From the NCBI GenBank assembly GCA_009767595.1, contig VSDK01028718.1, forward strand, positions 704,983 through 768,982: a DNA stretch of 64,000 nucleotides, read 5' to 3'. The translations under genes and the position numbers were made by a program. Below are positions 1 to 10,639 of this stretch, one piece after another. The notes beneath the pieces were generated by a model, which had not been told where the DNA came from, made no database searches, and saw only the letters and a list, made by a program, of their open reading frames with translations. This DNA comes from Symbiodinium kawagutii (taxonomy: Eukaryota > Sar > Dinophyceae > Suessiales > Symbiodiniaceae). Each line of letters starts with the position of its first letter. Positions within the stretch are counted from its first letter, which is position 1.

Positions 1-354
1 AGGAATGGATAGTCCACCAAATGTTGATAGTTTCCCTTTTTTTCTTTAAATAATAGATAAATTATTCCGTGCATGTCAGCATATTTGTATGGGAAATAGG
101 GGCCATGTAGTTGTTTGTTTCCGATTGTAGAATACTAGGTGGTTTTCCACTGTTCCGTTCCTATTATTTTTCCCAGGGTTTCTTTATACAATTTCAAGAG
201 TATTCGGTGATTTTCCACTTTTCTTATTATTTTCTCAGGGTTTTCCCATGGTTTTCGCCGAAAGTTTTTCCATGGTTTTCCCAGGGCTTCTCTATAAAAA
301 CCACGGTTTTCTTATGGTTTTCCCAGGGATTTTCCAGCCACCGCTCGCTGTCTC
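1..354. other. Noncoding start of window
   Basis: T-rich sequence. Between about 165 and 335 a degenerate unit resembling TTTTCCCAGGGTTTTC recurs several times, so the open frames here are low-complexity artefacts. No gene is supported. Confidence 0.5.
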
Positions 355-470
355 ATCTACGCGGGGTCGAGTCGTTTCCACACCGCGGAATGCCAGGCCC
401 AGTGGATGGTCCATGGGTGGCCCGATTCGCAGCCACTTGGAGCAGAACTGGGCACGTCATCGGCCAGGAA
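355..470 (+). CDS. Candidate exon, unknown protein
   Basis: This is a GC-rich island in AT-rich surroundings. One + frame reads RFHTAECQAQWMVHGWP and then DSQPLGAELGTSSA, with G or A favoured at first codon positions. All three + frames are partly open, so the frame choice rests on codon bias alone. No family is recognised and no partner exon is assigned. Confidence 0.3.
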
Positions 471-480
471 TGGACCTATA

Positions 481-1887
481 GTAATTTGTTAATAATGGTG
501 AATCATTGACTAATGATGGTTTATGATAGGGGATAATAAGCAACAATGATGGTTGAACAACTACTGGTTGATGGACCTTTGGTAAAAGGGGTTTATAGTG
601 GTCTCATAGGTTGATAATAGCATATGATAACCAACAATCATGGTTTATAGTAGGGGGATAATACCCTATAATAATGGTTAACAATAGGCATAATGACCAA
701 CAATCGTGGTTTATAATAAGGGGATAATAGCTAACAATAATTGCTTATATTAATGTAATTTGTTTGTATAAATGGCTCAAATGGTCCAATAGTTATATTA
801 AACACTATTATAGGTTCATTAAATGATGTTGGACCTATAGTTTATTATGGCTCAACATATTCTAGGTCCATTAAATGATGTTGGACCTATAGTTTATCAC
901 GTTTTAGCACTTGATTCAACTATTCCGACTGTGGTTGATTTTTCATGAGCCACCAATTAAACATTGTGAGTCAACGCCAACGCCAATCATTTTACTAGTG
1001 CTGCGGATCTTCAGTGACATATGCTGTGCTGATCCTCGAATGCGGAGAAGAAAGCTATGCCTTTGATCATTGACAGTAGCTGCAGCTATGCCCATGCGCA
1101 GGTACAAGAAATCCATCATTACTGGTACCTGGCTGTAATGTTGACCGATTGATATGCCATGAATTCAATGATTCTCACGCAAGCATAGCCGATATCGCCG
1201 ATATCAAACCTACCACAATCACCATGCAGCTGGTTCCGCCCTGGTTGAACGGAAATCGATGGTTTAATGATAGCTTTTGCCGTGGTCAGTCAGCACCATG
1301 GCAATGCGCATACTGCCGCATACTGCTGGTGAGGAGTGTTCCGAAGTCAGGTCCACCAAGGACCGAGTTTCGCAGCGATTCTTCTTAGTTGTTTACTACC
1401 AATCCAATCATTGCTCAAGTTTTTGTTTAGGTAAATTCCAATTCATTCATTGCTTATCAATTACTTACCAGTGATTCATGCCCAAAAATTCGTTCAATGA
1501 TTCATTGCTCTTGTTTTTGTCTTCTTGCTTCAATCGCAATGTTATATGATTGTCAATTGTTACTAAGAATTACTACGGATCATCAATGATATGTTGATTG
1601 CCATGTGTTTAAATGATAGGCTGCATTATCCATGATTAAGTTAAGCATCATCCACCACAGTGGTTCGAATCACTTTGACGGGGAGATATATGGCCCATGA
1701 ACCGGGGGACTACTCGATGATTTTTCCCAAACCAACTTTCTGAGCTGTGAACATTCAATTGCTATTGCCAATCAAACTGGGTTTAAACTAATTGGCTGTA
1801 TTTCTCATTATTTCAATATACTATTAGCCAACAACTAGTAATGAATAGAATATTCACTACTTTGAGTCATTGAGTTCAGTATTGTTA
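481..1887. repeat. Noncoding stretch with dispersed short repeats
   Basis: A unit close to AACAATCATGGTTTATAGTA plus GGGGATAATA occurs three times between about 505 and 740. AAATGATGTTGGACCTATAG occurs twice, near 821 and 876. A weak coding-like patch at about 1274-1328 ends before GTGAGG and reads FAVVSQHHGNAHTAAYCW, but I do not call it a gene. Confidence 0.5.
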
Positions 1888-1911
1888 CGGGCAAACACCC
1901 CCGTTTGCCCG
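1888..1911. repeat. Small hairpin
   Basis: CGGGCAAAC pairs with GTTTGCCCG around a short C-rich loop. Its left part, GTTACGGGCAAACACCCC, resembles the larger hairpin at 2218-2268. The telomere-like tract lies between the two hairpins. Confidence 0.7.
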
Positions 1912-2049
1912 CGCCTCTGTCGTCAGCGTCTTGGAACGTCAAGAAACATTGGTTTTTACCGGACAAAATGCACATGTGTGACATGAAGCGTATCTTGACG
2001 GCACGCGCAGGTCCTTGACCTTTGTTTTGCTTGCATGCTGGAGACATAC

Positions 2050-2213
2050 AACCCTAAAACCCTAAACCACTCCCTAAACCATAAACCCTAAGAAGCTAAA
2101 CCGTCAAGCCAAAAACCCAAAAACCTTTGAGAAAAACGATAAAACCTTGAAACCATTAACCCTAAAACCCTAAAACCATAAACCCTAAAACCCTAAAACT
2201 ATAAACCATAAAC
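2050..2213. repeat. Interstitial telomere-like repeat tract
   Basis: About 160 bases are built from CCCTAAA, CCCTAAAA and CCATAAA units, the reverse strand of TTTAGGG-type telomere repeats. Such repeats are known in plants and have been reported for dinoflagellates. The units are degenerate, which suggests an old internal tract rather than a live chromosome end. Confidence 0.85.
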
Positions 2214-2217
2214 TGTT

Positions 2218-2268
2218 ACGCGCAAACACCCCAGTTCGCCCTGTGGGCGAACTGGGGTGTTTGCGCGT
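2218..2268. repeat. Perfect 24-bp inverted repeat
   Basis: A 24-nt arm beginning ACGCGCAAACACCCC is followed by the loop TGT and then its exact reverse complement. It directly abuts the telomere-like tract. Perfect pairing in such drifted surroundings implies a recent origin, conversion or selection. No coding role is visible. Confidence 0.9.
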
Positions 2269-2404
2269 ATTGTTACCCACGTGTTGTCAATTGTTGCTTG
2301 GACCAATAGTAACCTGAATGGTTGCTAGCCTACGTCAACGTGCCCTGGGATGAGCCATGAGACGCTGGATACCTAGGTGGCTGCTGTGGCATTGCTCACA
2401 GCAG

Positions 2405-2482
2405 GGATTTTGTCGCAAGTGCTGCGCCGGCCTTTGCCAAAAGGCGCCCGTGGAATTGCCGTGGGATTGCGCGGAGAAGCAG
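2405..2482 (+). CDS. Candidate 78-nt exon, unknown protein
   Basis: The patch is bounded by CAGCAG before G and by a GCAG/GTCCTA donor. The frame with best codon bias reads DFVASAAPAFAKRRPWNC. All three frames are open, and a cysteine-rich alternative (GFCRKCCAGLCQKAP) cannot be excluded. Confidence 0.35.
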
Positions 2483-2755
2483 GTCCTAATCAACCAACTA
2501 GTGGAATCACAACAAAAATAAGGAAAACAATGGTTAATGATGGGGGAACCAGGGGTATAGTACAGAGTTTTGACCCTCAGCCAAGTAACCTGGCGTAACT
2601 TGTTGAACTAACCATGTGATAACTGATGTAGTTTATTGACTCAACATGGTGTAATTGATTTAATTAATCTGGTGTATTGGCCAAAGTGCATAGGATATGA
2701 CTAATGTTGCTAAATGACCTTGTTTTGTTGAAACAACCTAGTGCGACCCATTCAG

Positions 2756-2801
2756 ACCGGAAAAAACGGCACAGCTGCCTTGACCGCACATTTTCTTCAA
2801 G
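2756..2801 (+). CDS. Candidate 46-nt exon, unknown protein
   Basis: It is preceded by TTCAG and followed by AAG/GTTGTT, and reads TGKNGTAALTAHFLQ. Its size and borders match the micro-exons of the MOCS2B gene. No family is recognised. Confidence 0.35.
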
Positions 2802-2899
2802 GTTGTTCCCCTGGAAGCAACCACTGCTAGCCAGTTGATCCAGTTCTATGAGCACATGTATGTAGACGTAATTCAAAAGAGATAATATCAATCGACCTG

Positions 2900-3101
2900 T
2901 TTGTTTTTTCTATCTATTGATCCATTTGTCTATGTATCTATTTGTTTATCTATTTGTCTATCACTGTCTATCTATTTATCTATCCATTTATTTATCTCTC
3001 TATCTATTTATCTATCTATTTATTAATCTATCAATCTATCAATCTATCAATCAATCAATCAGCCAATCAATCAATGTATCTATCTATCGATCAATTGATC
3101 G

Positions 3102-3143
<42 letters not shown>

Positions 3144-3312
3144 TGATCTATCTATCTATTTATCGATTGATCTATCTACATATATATATATCTATCTATT
3201 GATCTATCTACCTATCCATCCATTCATCTTCATCCATCTATCTATCGATCTATCTATCTATCCATCTATTTATCTTTCTATCTACCTATTGATCTATCTA
3301 TTTGTATTGTAT
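2900..3312. repeat. CTAT/ATCT tetranucleotide microsatellite
   Basis: About 400 bases are dominated by CTAT units with interspersed CTAC, CAAT, GATC and TATA variants. Reading frames through it ([11 protein letters not shown]) are microsatellite artefacts. Confidence 0.95.
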
Positions 3313-3747
3313 CTATCTTGTTGTGTAAACATTTCTTTCTGCAGACATTCATACACCTTTGCATGACATGTTCAATCCTGGCAGCGCTGCAGGTGTTAGT
3401 GAGCCTTTGCTCGCTAGCCCATAGGCGCGAGGCCATGATGATGACCATTCCAGCGTATGTGCATCTCTATGGAGGTACCAAAATGTATCATGCCTAGTAG
3501 GAAAAGCATCACATGTCTCGAGCTCAATAAGGACATCATTGATGGAGGGAAACCATACACATACCTTGGTAGCGAAACATTTGATGTACCAACAGAAACC
3601 ACCTGATTCTGATTTATGATATTGTACATCTTATTTGTTGATATACGATCCACAAACTCGGGATTTTGTGACCCTTGAACACACTGAAGGGTCTAAAGGA
3701 TCTCAAAAAGCATGGGAGCGCAGCCGCAACCCATTCACACAGCCCAG

Positions 3748-3797
3748 GCCTAGCCTCCGACCCAGAAACCACAAAGTTTGTTGCTGCAATTCTCAAG
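3748..3797 (+). CDS. Candidate 50-nt exon, unknown protein
   Basis: It is bounded by CCCAG before G and by CAAG/GTGGTC, and reads LASDPETTKFVAAILK. The frame stays open to a TAG at 3882-3884, so it could also belong to a terminal exon. No family is recognised. Confidence 0.4.
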
Positions 3798-5285
3798 GTG
3801 GTCATTCTTTGGTTTGGTATTCCAAGGCGACCAACTGAACAGCAAAAAGAACTGGTGGATTCGCGATCCACTTTTGACTCGTAGTGGGTGATCACACAAA
3901 CCAAAGCAGTCCCACAAGGTGGTTTTCTCAAACCAGGGATCCCCAAATAGTTCACAATACTAGTCCTTGATATCAATCAGTAATAGTGTAGTATGAATAA
4001 GCTAACCATGTTTTTTGGGTCCCCTATTTTGAGAAACATTTTGTTGGGTCCACTAACCATGTTTTTTAGGTCCAATAGTATGAACAAACTAACCAGCATG
4101 AAAACCTAGTCCGATTTGGCCAAACATGACCTCGTTGGCGAGAATTCTTCAGCGCTGACGCACAGCTGGGTCGAGAATTCCTCTATGCTGGAGCCCACCC
4201 ATTATGATGACTCCAGCGTGTGCTATCAACAAACCATGCTTGAACAATGGGTAATAGTGGTTACTTAATATGTAATTGATTAGGGTTATACTTATGTATG
4301 GCAATAATGTTTGATAGTGATCATTAGGCCACTAACAGACCGTCAATTCACCATGAAAACCAGGATCTTTAGATCAATGGCCGGCTGTTGATCTCTCCCT
4401 TCCAAAGCTTGCGGGTCACAAGTCCTTGACGTCACAACTTGTACAACTGCTTGCTACAAGCGCATTATGCTGGGTGGTTTCAAACATGTTTTATTTTCAC
4501 GCCTGCTTGAGATGACTTCGACAAACACGATTCTGGGGGAAGGTCAAAACGATTTGTTTGGTTGATACATGTCTTCGTTCCGGTGACCATGAACTAGGAA
4601 TACCATTGCTGATCACTCAACCATAAACAATTCAAAAGCCATTCACCAATCATTCCCCATCACAAACCAGTCTTAATCATCGTTTCCCATCACACCAAGC
4701 AGCAAGTCGGTTGGTCTCAGCACTTGCAGTTTCGACTCAGCGTTTTCACATGTGTCGTCAGTTGGTGCAACTGCTACACCGCTGGTGGGAGCGAAGCTGC
4801 ATGGCTGGTTTAACCTCATCTTTTGTCACCTGAGCAGCATGCTGCCACGAAGAATGCACAGTCAATTGCTGTAGGTTGATAAGTGGATGGTGATGGTTGT
4901 CGATGGTGGTTGAGGGTCCCTGATGGTAAATCATGATGATGGCTACGGATGGTCAATGCCAAAATTGAGAAGTCACCGCATGGCTTCCATGACCAAAATC
5001 AGCAAATCAAGGTATAGTCAGTAGTACGAGTTCTTTATCCAATGCCCTTCTTTAGTCGTAGCCGTGCTGTTGGAAATTATCCAGTGATCGCACAACGGTG
5101 ATATCATTCTTGGGATGTTTGCTCACTTGGAGTGCTGTGCGTTGAGCGGCTTCACAAACAGATGTGTGTCAGAACTGAAGCCTCCAAGGGGAGCAATTCC
5201 ATGTTTGCTTTTCCCGAGGTGAAGAAGTTTATATCATGGCTATGAATCGACATGACCATACCATCAATCAGAAAATACTATGATA

Positions 5286-5389
5286 TGGTGGTTTCTCAAA
5301 ATCGGGAACCCAAAAATGGTTTGGGTAAGGATTCTAAATGGTGCATAAACTGGATGATTAGGGAGTACCCCTATTTTAAGAAACCACCA
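5286..5389. mobile_element. MITE family A copy
   Basis: It starts TGGTGGTTTCTCAAAATCGG and ends with TTTTAAGAAACCACCA, the inverted match. AT dinucleotides lie outside both ends. There is no coding capacity, so this is a non-autonomous element. Confidence 0.8.
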
Positions 5390-5710
5390 CATTAGTGACT
5401 GTGATAATGCACAGATGTTACGTAGCAGAAATTACATAGTTACTCCCAACCCCACTAACAGCCTCGTGATATATATAATTACTGTATATATATATATATT
5501 AATTTATTTATTTATCTATTTATTTATTTATTTACTTATTTATTTATATATTTATATTTATACATATTTTTGCAGGGGTGTGTGTGTGAGTGTGTGTTTG
5601 TTTGTTTGTTTTTTAGGTTGAGTTGCATCCCGTGAAAAACGGGCATCGCTCAGCCCAGTGTCAGTGATTAGCGGGGAAACCGCCAGCTACTCGAGGCATT
5701 GTGTGTTTCA

Positions 5711-5930
5711 GTGGATGAGGGCGATGAAAGCTCTTCTTGGGGCCTCATTTTCAATGAACATGCCTTGATTTGCTGTAAAATTTATTGATCTTATTGGTAG
5801 ATTTAGTGTAATTGATTTACTGTAACATTCATTAATTCATTTACAGTAAATCAATGGCCCTCATCCACTAAAGCCTTGATTTACTGTAATTGGTTTCTGC
5901 ATTTATTTAGTCTTAGTGGATGAGGGTGCA
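5711..5930. repeat. Inverted-repeat element with TTGATTTACTGTAA motifs
   Basis: GTGGATGAGGGC at 5711 pairs with GCCCTCATCCAC at 5857, and a third copy lies near 5916. Between them TTGATTTACTGTAA occurs in both orientations. It looks like a MITE or a pair of MITE ends, distinct from families A and B. Confidence 0.6.
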
Positions 5931-6184
5931 TTTTATTCGATCAAGAACCATCATTTCTGTATAACCATTTTCATATACATTTTGAACCATCCATGATAAC
6001 AGCCATTCCTCATATTGCATGATTGGCTACCTTTACAGCGCTGATCCCATTCTGTTCATCGTCAGCCGGATGTCCATGTCTGATTTGTTTGTGCCGGTTA
6101 CCACATGATGCCTTTTGAGGCATTTGGAGGTGCCACCAGCAGCTGCGCTTCGTCACCATGTTAACTTTCAATCGTATACAGCAG

Positions 6185-6226
6185 GACCTGTGAGCAGTGC
6201 CAAACAGCCAGCCCTGTTGGTTGATG
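6185..6226 (+). CDS. Candidate 42-nt exon, unknown protein
   Basis: It is bounded by AGCAG before G and by GATG/GTTTAG, and reads PVSSAKQPALLVD. Assignment rests on the borders and codon bias only. Confidence 0.3.
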
Positions 6227-6487
6227 GTTTAGCTGGAAAATGCATCCTGTGTTTTGCAACTAGCCTTTTTTCACCAAACGCAGCGTTTGAAGGAATGAGT
6301 CGGAATGAGTGGTGTGTGTGCAGGCCATGTGATTTGTAAAGGATAGAAAACAACATGAGTGGAATATCATTGCTATTTGCTGTTTGTGTTGCCCAAGCTG
6401 TCCTTAAAACAGAACATGAGATCAATCGTAGAATCGAAGCTGCGGGCCTGGATTTGATGCACAAGTGATTTCTGTACAGGATTCATT

Positions 6488-6601
6488 TGGGTGTTTCTCA
6501 AGCCATAGGGGTACCCCCAAATCATTCAATACTAATCATTTATAGTAGTTAATATAGTTAACCAACCATTTCTAGGGGTTCCCTGTTCTAAGAAACCACC
6601 A
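6488..6601. mobile_element. MITE family A copy
   Basis: It opens GGGTGTTTCTCAAGCCATAG and closes with AGAAACCACCA. The internal CCCCCAAATCATTC and AACCAACCATTT blocks match other copies. Confidence 0.8.
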
Positions 6602-8701
6602 TTTGTTATTCGTGAAGCTCACGAACTGGGAATCCGAATTTCAAGAATTGGATCTAGTAAAGCTAGATCAAGACCCACCATTATCATCCAAGAAACAACC
6701 AGAATTAGCCATGCTCGAGCATCCAAGATCTGGTTTGAGGTTCTTGGTTTTTGAAGAGGAAAGCCTCATAGCCAGCCACCAGAAGAGGAATAATCCAAAG
6801 TTTTTCGCTCAAAGGCACTCCTGCTGCACAAGAATAGCTGCGGACGACGTGATGTTGTCCATCCATATCGATCCCTTGTGAGTGCCGACCGTCAACTTGC
6901 AACATGAAACGGAGTTTCTTGTGTTGGTTATTCTCGAAGGTTCTACACCACCTGACACATGGCATGTGGATTCATCGGCAGTCTTGTCATAGGTATCATG
7001 CAAACGCTTCTTGGAGACAAAGGATCATTGGATTGGATAGATATCATTCTTGCTGACTTGCACAACTGGCAGGGCAGGTACTTCTGTGGGTATGAGTCAT
7101 GCAAGCAGACAACTCATCCATCGTTGGTTTGGTGTGCCCGCCTGAGTTAGGCCTTGGACGTAGGTGGAAAAGCTGATTGACCACGCTGTCACTCGGAAAT
7201 CGCCATCTCTTGTGGGTAAATCATTCGAGGTGTGGCTGTGCTACATTGCCAAGTTCAGCAGAGGATATCATTGGTCAGGTTTCAGAGATCAAGTGCTGTG
7301 TGTTGGCTTTTGTTTACGTTCCCTGGCAAGGATGGAATGCTAAACCATGATGGTGAGTGACAGGTGGACTACGGGTCCAAACCAGCAGGAACCACAGGAT
7401 GGGTGTCATGGGATTCGATGTCTTTTTACTTGTAATGAAACACATGGCATAACCAACGACCAATGGTAGTAACTAGCCCTTATCCAACTAACAGCCAATG
7501 TTGCTAAGATGGTTTCTTGTGACATTGCTGTGAGTGACACCCTGTACCCCAGCTGTGAACATGAAAAAAGCTAGAATCCCTGGGTCTTCATGACCATTCA
7601 TGAGCCCTCGATGGGGCATATCAAGAATTTTAATTCATACCCTATCTACAGCTGCTATCGATCATACCCTGATAACCAGCCAAAAGTTGCACAAAACGAG
7701 GCTTGTATACGGATTTTGTCGGAATGTTCACCGACTCTACAGATGGTATTAGCACAGGTATATATTTTGACACGTGTGAGGTAGCCAACCACCAATTACT
7801 TGTTTTGGGTCATGAATCTTAACAAATTGGGTGTTTCTCAAGCCATTGAGGAACCCCTAGTCATCATCCTTTGTAATAATAAACCAACCATAATTTTGGG
7901 GTTCCCAAACTGGCTGGAAAAACACCCAACTAGGTAAAATCACAGCCCGCGGTTTTGATTGCCATAAGTTGTTTGCTGATTGGGAACCTCGTAAGTCACG
8001 ACTTGTTAGCCATGAAAAATCAGGGCAGGGCATGTCCCAGCTGATGGCAGTGGTGAGCGGCCCCCGGTGGGCCCCCTGGTACTCCTGGCTGTTCATATCC
8101 AATAGATGACCCAACTAATTATCACGTTTTGAGCGGTTGGGACATTCAGCAGCCATTCGACCCATAGCCAGCCCTAGTATGATGAATCACCTATCATGAT
8201 GAAATTAGTTCAAGCCATGGCAGTGAGCCACGTGTAGCCATCGGCACTCAGATCCCTTTTAAAGAGCTGAAATCTTCACCCGGGGTCGCACGACTGGCTG
8301 GCAAAGCCAAGCCTCGTGGTTCAGCAATCAAAATTTCAATGAAGACACTAGTTTTCAACGTGATGATTACTGTAATCATTGTGTCCACAAAGGTAGCTTG
8401 GGATAAAAACAGGATCATCAACTGACACTAGCCTTTTGACAATGCTGACATTGCTGGAGAAAATGCTGGCTGGAATCGTGTCACTTGCTGGGGCTTCGTT
8501 CATGGTCGGTTTCAGGTTTTCTTCATCGAGCCATTACTGTATCATGAATGACATTGATAACTTTATGCCGTTGTTTCAACCGTGGTTTTGAAGAATGTCC
8601 ACATTTACTTGGTGGGTTACGGTTACAGCCACTAACTTGATGTTTGTGTGATTTACCAAAAACTTTTGGCAAGGGATCTTCAATCCATCCAGATTAAATA
8701 A
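6602..8701. other. Noncoding or unresolved stretch
   Basis: Moderate ORFs at 6603-6881 and 6959-7150 lack clear codon bias and splice context. A family A copy lies at 7828-7929. No gene is supported. Confidence 0.4.
7828..7929. mobile_element. MITE family A copy
   Basis: It begins TGGGTGTTTCTCAAGCCATT and ends in a degenerate TGGAAAAACACCCA, with the GGGGTTCCC block before the right end. Confidence 0.7.
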
Positions 8702-9028
8702 CGATTCATCCACGGTAGCACGCTGCTCCGTCTGAAGCATCGCAATGACACAGACATCATGGGTCAGGTGGTACTATCTGATGACACCAGAGTCACACCA
8801 CCGAAGGGCAAGCGCAAAAGGGAAACCACCTATTACTTGTGGTACATGCTACGCAGGTACATGAGGCGCTCGGAATTCAGAGGACCATCAGTGCCAGCGA
8901 CATTGGTGATTCAGAACCCTGTGATGTTCCCTGCAATTTCAGCTTACCAGACGGCAATCTGTACGAGTGTGTTTCCTAAAACGGAGGACTTGGAAACCAC
9001 GAAGTTTATACTGAGTTCAGTTACTTGA
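8702..9028 (+). CDS. Hypothetical exon, basic Tyr-rich segment
   Basis: The frame opens after TAA. It reads RFIHGSTLLRLKHRNDTDIM, then a lysine/arginine stretch (PPKGKRKRETTYYLWYMLRR), and stays open to a TGA at 9026-9028. Codon bias is best before about 8910, so the 3' part may be intron. The GSTLLRLKH segment faintly recalls MIR-domain repeats, but I would not assign it. Confidence 0.4.
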   Translation, partial: RFIHGSTLLRLKHRNDTDIMGQVVLSDDTRVTPPKGKRKRETTYYLWYMLRRYMRRSEFRGPSVPATLVIQNPVMFPAISAYQTAICTSVFPKTEDLETTKFILSSVT

Positions 9029-9157
9029 AAAAGGATCCTACTTACTGTATGTGTTCCTCGATGTCTGGTTCAGAACAACAAATCCATCTCAAACAAAGCT
9101 GGTTGATGGTTTCAAACATCTGTTCCACTGTTCCACCATATCTGAGAGTAGTAACTT

Positions 9158-9361
9158 CTAGTTGAATATGGCTTTGGGATCAGGATTGTCCAGACAGAGA
9201 TGTTCTGAACTTCCGTTGAAAACTTGGCAACTGCCAGCTGCGTGGCAGCTATGGCCCCGGGTTCCCCTGGTTGAAGCGAACCAAACGAAGCGCTTTGAAT
9301 CAGGGCGTAGTTCGCCGCCGAGCTCTTCAGCAGCGATCTGTTGGTTGGTGACATCAACCAC
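9158..9361 (-). CDS. Hypothetical terminal exon
   Basis: On the minus strand an acceptor CCTTAG before G opens a 67-codon frame with strong codon bias. It reads VVDVTNQQIAAEELGGELRP, later SCQVFNGSSEHLCLDNPDP, and ends at a TAG. A second minus frame is also open, so an indel or overlapping use is possible. No family is recognised. Upstream exons should lie at higher coordinates. Confidence 0.5.
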   Translation of the reverse strand: MVDVTNQQIAAEELGGELRPDSKRFVWFASTRGTRGHSCHAAGSCQVFNGSSEHLCLDNPDPKAIFN

Positions 9362-10213
9362 CTAAGGTTGGAGTTGTCCCTTTGCGGGATTTTTCTTAGT
9401 ATTTTCGATAATATCAACCATCCTAGGCATGCTTTTTGCCTCCTTTCGCAGGCTCTCAAATTCTTACAGAATTTCTCTTAGTATTGGCGCGGGACAAATA
9501 TCTCGACGGCTTGGTGAAACCACGTGTTTTTTTCCTACATTTTCCCCAGCTGTTGAGATATTTTCCCAACCTGCCAAGGAATATCCCAAGGTATTTCCCC
9601 ATCATTTTTTCCAAATGGCAAACCTCTTCCCACCTTTGAACATCTTCCCAGCTGGATATGTTGAGGCTTCATGTCATAAATATCTTGGGAACATGTTGAA
9701 TTTATGTTGGAATTTATGTTGGGAATACTGCAGTTCTTCGGTCATGAAATTGCTGTGACATGTCTCAACTATTGGGTAGCTAACAAGTCCAACGTCGTCA
9801 GCCTTTGGCCGTGCCACATCTCCTGTCGCGTCATTCACTGCTATTAAAACTTTGGCCTTATGTTTCCGAGGATCCCTCACATTCTGAACTCAATGCGGAA
9901 ATGTGCAAACCACAAAAAATGTTGAAGTTTTTCCGAGCCCCTCAAATTCTCATACAATGTTTCTGATACAATTCTCAACCTTTTCGACCCACCAATCCGA
10001 CATGTCCACACTTAATTCTACTGATCTATCAATTGAATCAATTGGCAATAGTTTATGATTCTATGTAGTACAGGTTGGTTGTCTTTAATTACTGGTGGTT
10101 GGTGATGATTAACATTTGCTAATGATGGCCAATGATGCTTTACAGCAATCATAATTCACGTTTCGTGAACGTGTGTCATACCTAAAGAGCCTAAACATGT
10201 CATTAATGACTGG

Positions 10214-10303
10214 TCACTTGTGCAACGGCAGCTTGCCTTCGCCAGCTACAGGGTGGCCATGTCCAAGTAGAAATTGAACCGTGTCGTTGGTCATTTCTTC
10301 CAT
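10214..10303 (-). CDS. Short hypothetical ORF or terminal exon
   Basis: A minus-strand ATG opens 29 codons (MEEMTNDTVQFLLGHGHP, then VAGEGKLPLHK) ending in TGA. The codon pattern is good for its length. The half MITE B at about 10305-10366 lies immediately upstream on that strand. Confidence 0.35.
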   Translation of the reverse strand: MEEMTNDTVQFLLGHGHPVAGEGKLPLHK

Positions 10304-10470
10304 CAATGTTTTGAAATGGTTGGTTGGTTGACAAAGATCTTTCAGAGGGGTTGAAACCACCAACTAGCCCTTCATTGGTTGCTTTTGAGTTGGCTGGTTT
10401 CCATCTCCACTCATACACCGTGAGAAACCTATAGTCAACTATTGGAATTTTGTATGTTAAACCTATCCAG

Positions 10471-10628
10471 TGTGGATGTCAGCATGTGCAGGCCATGACG
10501 ATACGCTGTTGCAATTATGGGCAAAAATATCACCTGTTGATTTTTCTTGACCCTGAAGATTATGAGCTCACCTCACTTTGGAACACCAGCACTGATCGGA
10601 AGTTGGGCTGGAGGCTCGGCTGGAAAGG
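10471..10628 (+). CDS. Candidate exon, unknown protein
   Basis: It lies between a CTATCCAG acceptor and an AAAGG/GTGACT donor. It reads CGCQHVQAMTIRCCNYGQKY followed by HLLIFLDPEDYELTSLW. Four cysteines fall within its first fourteen residues. No family is recognised. Confidence 0.35.
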
Positions 10629-10639
10629 GTGACTCGTGA

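Larger units (their letters stand above)
3885..6184. other. Noncoding stretch with MITE copies and microsatellite
   Basis: It holds a half copy of MITE family A (about 4005-4045), a fuller copy (5286-5389), a TTTA/TATA run (about 5487-5565) and an inverted-repeat element (5711-5930). A weak coding-like patch at about 4762-4807 ends before GTTTAA. No gene is confidently supported. Confidence 0.5.

Noticed and set aside
2917-3366. 149-codon ORF of Ile, Tyr, Leu and Ser repeats
   Set aside because: It is a translation of the CTAT microsatellite; several frames are open for the same reason.
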